DNA of 64,000 nt. It comes from Ailanthus altissimus. Taxonomy: Eukaryota; Streptophyta; Magnoliopsida; Sapindales; Simaroubaceae. The first letter of the stretch is position 1; each line of letters opens with the position of its first letter. The notes under the pieces are model-generated. The model did not search any database, was not told where the DNA came from, and saw nothing but the letters and a program-made list of their open reading frames with translations. The DNA is taken from contig OX327690.1 in NCBI GenBank assembly GCA_946807835.1, forward strand, positions 28,862,501 to 28,926,500. The letters are read 5' to 3'. This document shows, in pieces, positions 59,710-64,000 of the stretch. Both the position numbers and the translations under genes were made by a program.

Positions 59710-60297
59710 TCAACGACCCATCTTCTGTCTATAAAAGGTACCAATGTCAGGGAAAGAGTCAAATGGCCGACCTAATATAAGATATTCAATATACATATAG
59801 GCGAAGACGCTACAGTCCCCGCTTCCAACCTCTTGTTGCGGCACATTCTCCCTAATACGAGTTACGGCCAAGGGAATAAATTTGGGCTTTGTATACCCCT
59901 CAAACTATAAAATCTACACCTTTGAAGGTACAAAGGTATTGTAACACACAGAGGCTCTATAAATTTCATGATGGACTCGTCTAAATGATCATTCACGCTG
60001 GAATCATAAAGAACAATTGCAAACCGAGTAAGGTCAAGTTGCGCTATAATCCAATATTCTTGATTGATATTCAGAGGAATATATACCTACAAAAATAATT
60101 ATGGTATTATTTTTAACTTAATGTTGTTACATGCACAGTAAAAAGTCATTATTATTCTTAAAAAGTACTTTATTGACCATTACCCACGGTTTAGCACCAA
60201 GTAACTCGGTCTTTGTTCCGAGTGTATAAGCCAACAACATTTCGAGCCAGTCGCTGTTGTCTGGAGGATTGACAGTGAAGGACGTTTGCCACATTTG
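59710..60297 (-). pseudogene. Ulp1/C48 SUMO-protease-like fragment (captured by the MULE)
   Basis: Two exons on the minus strand: 60297-60169 (ends LGAKPWVMVNK, donor AAA|GTACTT) and 60086-59710 (acceptor TTTTGTAG|GTATAT). They join in frame into V-Y-I-P-L-N. The C48 pattern follows: EYWIIAQLDL, LYDSS, VPQQ, then GSGDCSVFAYMYIEYL. The catalytic Cys and Asp are present, but the His normally before W in HWxL is Tyr. A 1-nt shift at about 59870 also breaks the frame. Family members release SUMO; this copy should be inactive. The N-terminal part is missing, with an in-frame stop at 60298. Confidence 0.75.
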
Positions 60298-60299
60298 TC

Positions 60300-61080
60300 A
60301 AATGTACTCATAAACACAAATAAAAGATACTCGTTAAAGTCGATAATAGTTAATATACACATTCGTGAAAATAATAATGTTATATGTACAATAAATGAGT
60401 AATATAATAACTTACGTAGAAATATGCATCTGTAGTTATACAATCCTACAATTGTACAATATATAACTATTTAACGGCGTGCGCCAAATAGGGTGGTGTG
60501 TGCTTCTACTCTCCCGCCACCAGCAACGCGTAGAAGCATGCGCCGGCACGTTTGACCACAAAAAAAGTCAGATTCCATCATTTCCGTCCAAATTTTTAAT
60601 TTACACTCATTTTCAACTTATATTATATCTACATCTACACATTTCTAACTAATATAAATTATAATGCACAAAAATCACACAAAATTAAATTTATAAAATA
60701 CACTTACCAATTTTTTTTCATGAGAAAATTGTTAAGTGTTAACCGTGAGAATAAGAGAGTTAATCGTTAATAGTCAAAATAATCGTGAGAGTGAGAGGGA
60801 GAGAAGTAGAGCATCGATGATATATTAAAAAATAAAAAAAAATTATTTTATTCAATATAAAAATAAACAAAATATATATATAATTAATTATAATTATATA
60901 AATTATTTTGAGTTAATCAAAATAATTTATTTAATATTAAAATAGGTTAACTCGATGAATTTCTCAAATATGAATAAGAAGTCCAAGTTAGAGACTCAGA
61001 ATAATTAAGGCCGCAGTGGAGGTTTGGTAGGGACTTCGAATAATCATATCATAATACGTAACGTAAGATTAAAGCAACAA

Positions 61081-61123
<43 letters not shown>

Positions 61124-62750
61124 GGTTCCAAAACGGTGAAGGCCATCAAGGGAAGTCACTGTCGTTTTACCATAATGGCAGTAACAAATTAATTAAACTT
61201 ATCATGTTAATTACTTTTAATTTTTAACATGTTCCTGCATATTGAACAATAGTTTAATAACAACAGATAATTATTTAAAGAAATCTATGATTGCTCCCAT
61301 AAAAAAAAAATAAAAAATCAATTTCTAGTAACAATATATGGGTGTCATTGGCCTGAAACTTTGTCGCAATAATTATCTCTTTCACAAGCACATACATGAT
61401 TATGAAATAACAATGTCTTTAGTTAGCTAGCTGGGCTTTTAAATCATGTACCGAACTTCTTGCAGTCGTAGAATATTTCGTGCACTTGAAAATTCTAACT
61501 TAAATGAGATTATTAACCGTTTAGCCTTTGCAATTGGTCCCGGATTTAAAGATCAGAATGATTAAAAATTTAGTAGCTTATGGACTAACTAGTGTTACGG
61601 ACCGGCACTTTACATGATAAATAATTTAAAAAATATTACATAAAGAAAGAGATAAAAAAACATGCACAAGATATTTAAATTTTTTTATTTATTTATACAA
61701 TTGATGATGTTCTCTTTATATACTATTAATTTTATATAATTAATAATAAAAATTTAAATAATTTAATAATATATATACAAGATGAGATAACATATTAAAA
61801 AATATTTCAAGATCTTATTATATATTTTTGAGAATATTTTTTTAAAAAATAAGGGTGTCGTTTTTTTATAAATTTTGAACTTGACTCATTTCTTTATCTT
61901 AAATAATAGTCTTTTTAAAAACTTTAATCTATATAATATTTTATGAGTCTAAATTAGTATTTAAAAAGTTTAATCGTGTATCAAATATTTAATAAAATAT
62001 TTAAAAATACTTAAGATATGATACTAGGCTCATTATAATTAATATATTTTTAAAAAAAAAAGAACGAGAAGCTTCCATGTTATAATATGGTTTGTTCATA
62101 TTTATGGTTTCATTAAGGTGTCTATCTATATTCATATTGGTCCCTCACTTCTCCGTCGACATAAATAATTGTCAGATAAATTTTCAAAAGCAACTTTATT
62201 TTGAAAAAGATAGATGACCAAGCAAACTAATTCTACAACATTGATTGGCTGGCTGATTTGTGGCACACATTTTACCTTATGGTAAGAGCATATCATGCAA
62301 TTTTTGGACTGACTTGTCGCCATAAGCTATAAGATTCCATATTTCCACCGACAATATAATAAGTGCTAAAATTCCAACATCAAAAATATGCATGAACATT
62401 ATTGTGAAATGTGAATGCCGGCGGCTTCTCTTCTATTTCTTAGAAAAATGTTAAGAGACAATCAATATCAAGAGGATTTGTTCGATTATGTGGGGTTATT
62501 GCATCTCTTTTTTTTTTTTTTTGACACATTGATTTGGTTCTTTTTGTAAATGATATTCAATTGCAAATAAAAGGTCGAGCACTTAAAAGCATATATAGAT
62601 TAGGAAAAAAAACTTAATTTTACTCTCTTATTTTATCAATATATATTAATTTAGTTTCTCGTTCTAATAATTATCATGTTAATCTTTATTGTTAAAATTA
62701 TGTTATTAAATAAATTTTATTTAAGGATAAAATAATATTTTTACTTTAAT
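60300..62750. other. AT-rich intergenic region
   Basis: No protein-like frame. It includes an inverted repeat GCTTCTAC ... GTAGAAGC (about 60508-60540), a (TA)n tract at 61083-61120 and many A/T runs. Confidence 0.5.
61083..61120. repeat. (TA)n microsatellite
   Basis: About eighteen TA units. Confidence 0.9.
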
Positions 62751-62769
62751 AAAATAAAACTGTCAAATG

Positions 62770-63400
62770 TCAGTTTAAACAATTATATGATAAGTAAAAT
62801 GTCACGTGTCTTAACATAATAAGTTAATAATGACATGTGTCATCATGTAATTAGTTAATATCTATAATAAATATATATTTTTTAAAAGAATAAATATTTT
62901 TAAAAATAAATTAATAAATATATATTAAATAAAAAAAATATGTGTCATAATATGATTATTTATAAATAACACGTGTCATCATATAATTGGTTAATATTTT
63001 TAATATAATATTTTTTAAGAAATAAATATTTTTAAAAGTAAATTAATAAATATATTACAAAAGACACGTGTCATCATGTAATTGGTTTATATGTTTAATA
63101 AATATATATATTTTTAAAGTTTTTAAATGTAAATTATTAAATATATATTTAATAAATAAAAGATATGTGTCATAATATTATTAGTTACAAATAACATGTG
63201 TCATCATGTAATTGGTTTATATGTTTAATAAATATATTTTTTTAAGAAATAAATATTTTTAAAAGTAAATTAATAAATATATATTTAATAAATAAAGAAC
63301 ATGTGTCATAATATGATTAGTTACAAATAACACGTGTCACCATATAATTGATTTATATATTTAATAAATATATTTTAAAAATAAAATAATTAATATATTT
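62770..63400 (+). repeat. Degenerate tandem array with ACACGTGTCATCAT core
   Basis: Core (C/T)RTGTCAYCAT(G/A)TAATTRRTT at about 62835, 62970, 63065, 63195 and 63332. These alternate with ATGTGTCATAATATGATTA-type segments and AATAAATATT...AAATTAATAAATATAT spacers. The spacing varies (about 95-137 bp), so units were lost or expanded unevenly. Confidence 0.8.
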
Positions 63401-63411
63401 ACTGCCTATCG

Positions 63412-63460
63412 TTGCCAAAAAACGGCGACCGACCGATCGCTGACCGTCATTTTTTGGCAA
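63412..63460. repeat. 11-bp inverted repeat around a GC-rich centre
   Basis: TTGCCAAAAAA (63412-63422) and TTTTTTGGCAA (63450-63460) flank 27 GC-rich bases that contain the palindrome CGATCG. Confidence 0.85.
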
Positions 63461-63540
63461 TGGTGTAATACTAATAAATGTCAAATTTAAGATCATTAGA
63501 CTCCATTTTTTATGATTTACACAATTGTGTAGTTATTTTT

Positions 63541-63699
63541 TGTAAAAAAAAATGTAAAAAAATACTAAAAATAGTGGGAGAGGTTGATCTATCCATAGGT
63601 GGGGGGCAGTGCAAGTCATTGCCCCATCGTTTGAATGCGAGCAGCGGCGACGAACCCCCACCACCTCACTATTTTTGATTTTTTATGTATTTTTTACAC
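63541..63699. repeat. MITE-like inverted repeat, arms about 40 bp
   Basis: Left arm 63541-63583 and right arm 63661-63699 are imperfect inverted repeats sharing TGTAAAAAA and CAAAAATAGTG(A/G)G. The centre is GC-rich and holds a nested TGGGGGGCA ... TGCCCCA pair (63599-63625). Size and layout fit a small foldback element; no family assigned. Confidence 0.65.
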
Positions 63700-64000
63700 A
63701 CAAAAAAAATTTTGTTATTATGTAAATAAAAAAATAGAGTTTAATGATATAAATTTGAATAATTTTTATTGTCAAAATGTCATTGGCAGTGGCTATTTTA
63801 TTTTAAATTTATTTTTAAAAATATTTACTAAAAACTTAAACTAATTAAGTCATGACACTTGTCAAATGACTGGTAGACATTTGACTAAGAATATTATAGT
63901 CAAAATAATAAAAAATTAAATATTTAACAACAAAATTTTAACGATATAAATTAACGTGATAATTATTAAAATATAAAAACTAAATTAATATATAGTCATA
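63700..64000. other. AT-rich end of window
   Basis: No features recognised. Confidence 0.5.

Larger units (their letters stand above)
57080..60560. mobile_element. Decayed Mutator-like element carrying an ULP1-like fragment
   Basis: A mudrA-like transposase N-terminal remnant (+, about 57931-59150) faces a C48/Ulp1 protease-like remnant (-, 59710-60297). GC-rich repeats lie outside both (57085-57240, 57590-57790 and a hairpin region at 60480-60560). MULEs with captured ULP1-like genes ('Kaonashi' and relatives) are known in Arabidopsis and melon, and many lack long terminal inverted repeats. The borders given here are approximate; no terminal inverted repeat or 9-bp duplication was found by eye. 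The DDE catalytic part of transposase is absent. Confidence 0.6.

Overview
The window is nuclear DNA of a eudicot plant. Genes have GT-AG introns, intergenic DNA is very AT-rich, and there are nested Ty1/copia elements, a solo LTR and a decayed Mutator-like element. The protein families (CUL4, an OEP7-like protein, an F-box/kelch protein of the At1g30090 type, a C2H2-EAR zinc finger and an NCED) are all normal plant genes. The species cannot be named from sequence alone.

Gene-bearing part (about 1-14.1 kb and 32.3-34.8 kb). The window opens inside CUL4 (+); its last eight exons encode the cullin-homology C terminus with the neddylation site. A tiny intronless OEP7-like gene (-) converges on it. 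Next comes an F-box/kelch gene (-) with one coding exon and an inferred 5'-UTR intron. A C2H2 zinc-finger gene (-) with a C-terminal EAR motif follows; a long leader intron is inferred, and its polypyrimidine tract can be misread as a signal peptide. After a long gene-poor stretch lies a complete, intronless 9-cis-epoxycarotenoid dioxygenase gene (+), the key step of abscisic acid synthesis, with two ACACGTGG (ABRE/G-box) sites upstream.

Mobile DNA. (1) A complete but dead Ty1/copia element (-), 19930-24913, with LTRs, an exact 5-bp target duplication, PBS and PPT. Its stops look like C-to-T decay. One LTR holds four back-to-back hairpins. (2) A reverse-oriented LTR related to element 3, about 38.04-39.55 kb. 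(3) A 10.2-kb copia element (+), 40085-50277, with 2.4-kb LTRs, an internal duplication, a tRNA-derived SINE inside its LTR, and a leader with repeated stem-loops sharing an 18-nt loop. (4) A 2.86-kb solo LTR, 51434-54289, with exact target duplication AATTA. (5) Further LTR-like pieces near 50.3-51.1 and 55.6-56.6 kb. (6) A decayed MULE, about 57.1-60.6 kb, with a mudrA-like transposase N terminus (+) facing a captured Ulp1/C48 protease-like fragment (-), the layout of ULP1-carrying ('Kaonashi'-type) MULEs. (7) Tandem and inverted AT-rich repeats at 62.8-63.7 kb.

The most unusual signals are the repeated leader stem-loops of element 3, the four-hairpin block at the U3 edge of element 1, and the MULE/ULP1 pair. 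No bacterial-type system, CRISPR array, rRNA or intact tRNA gene was seen.
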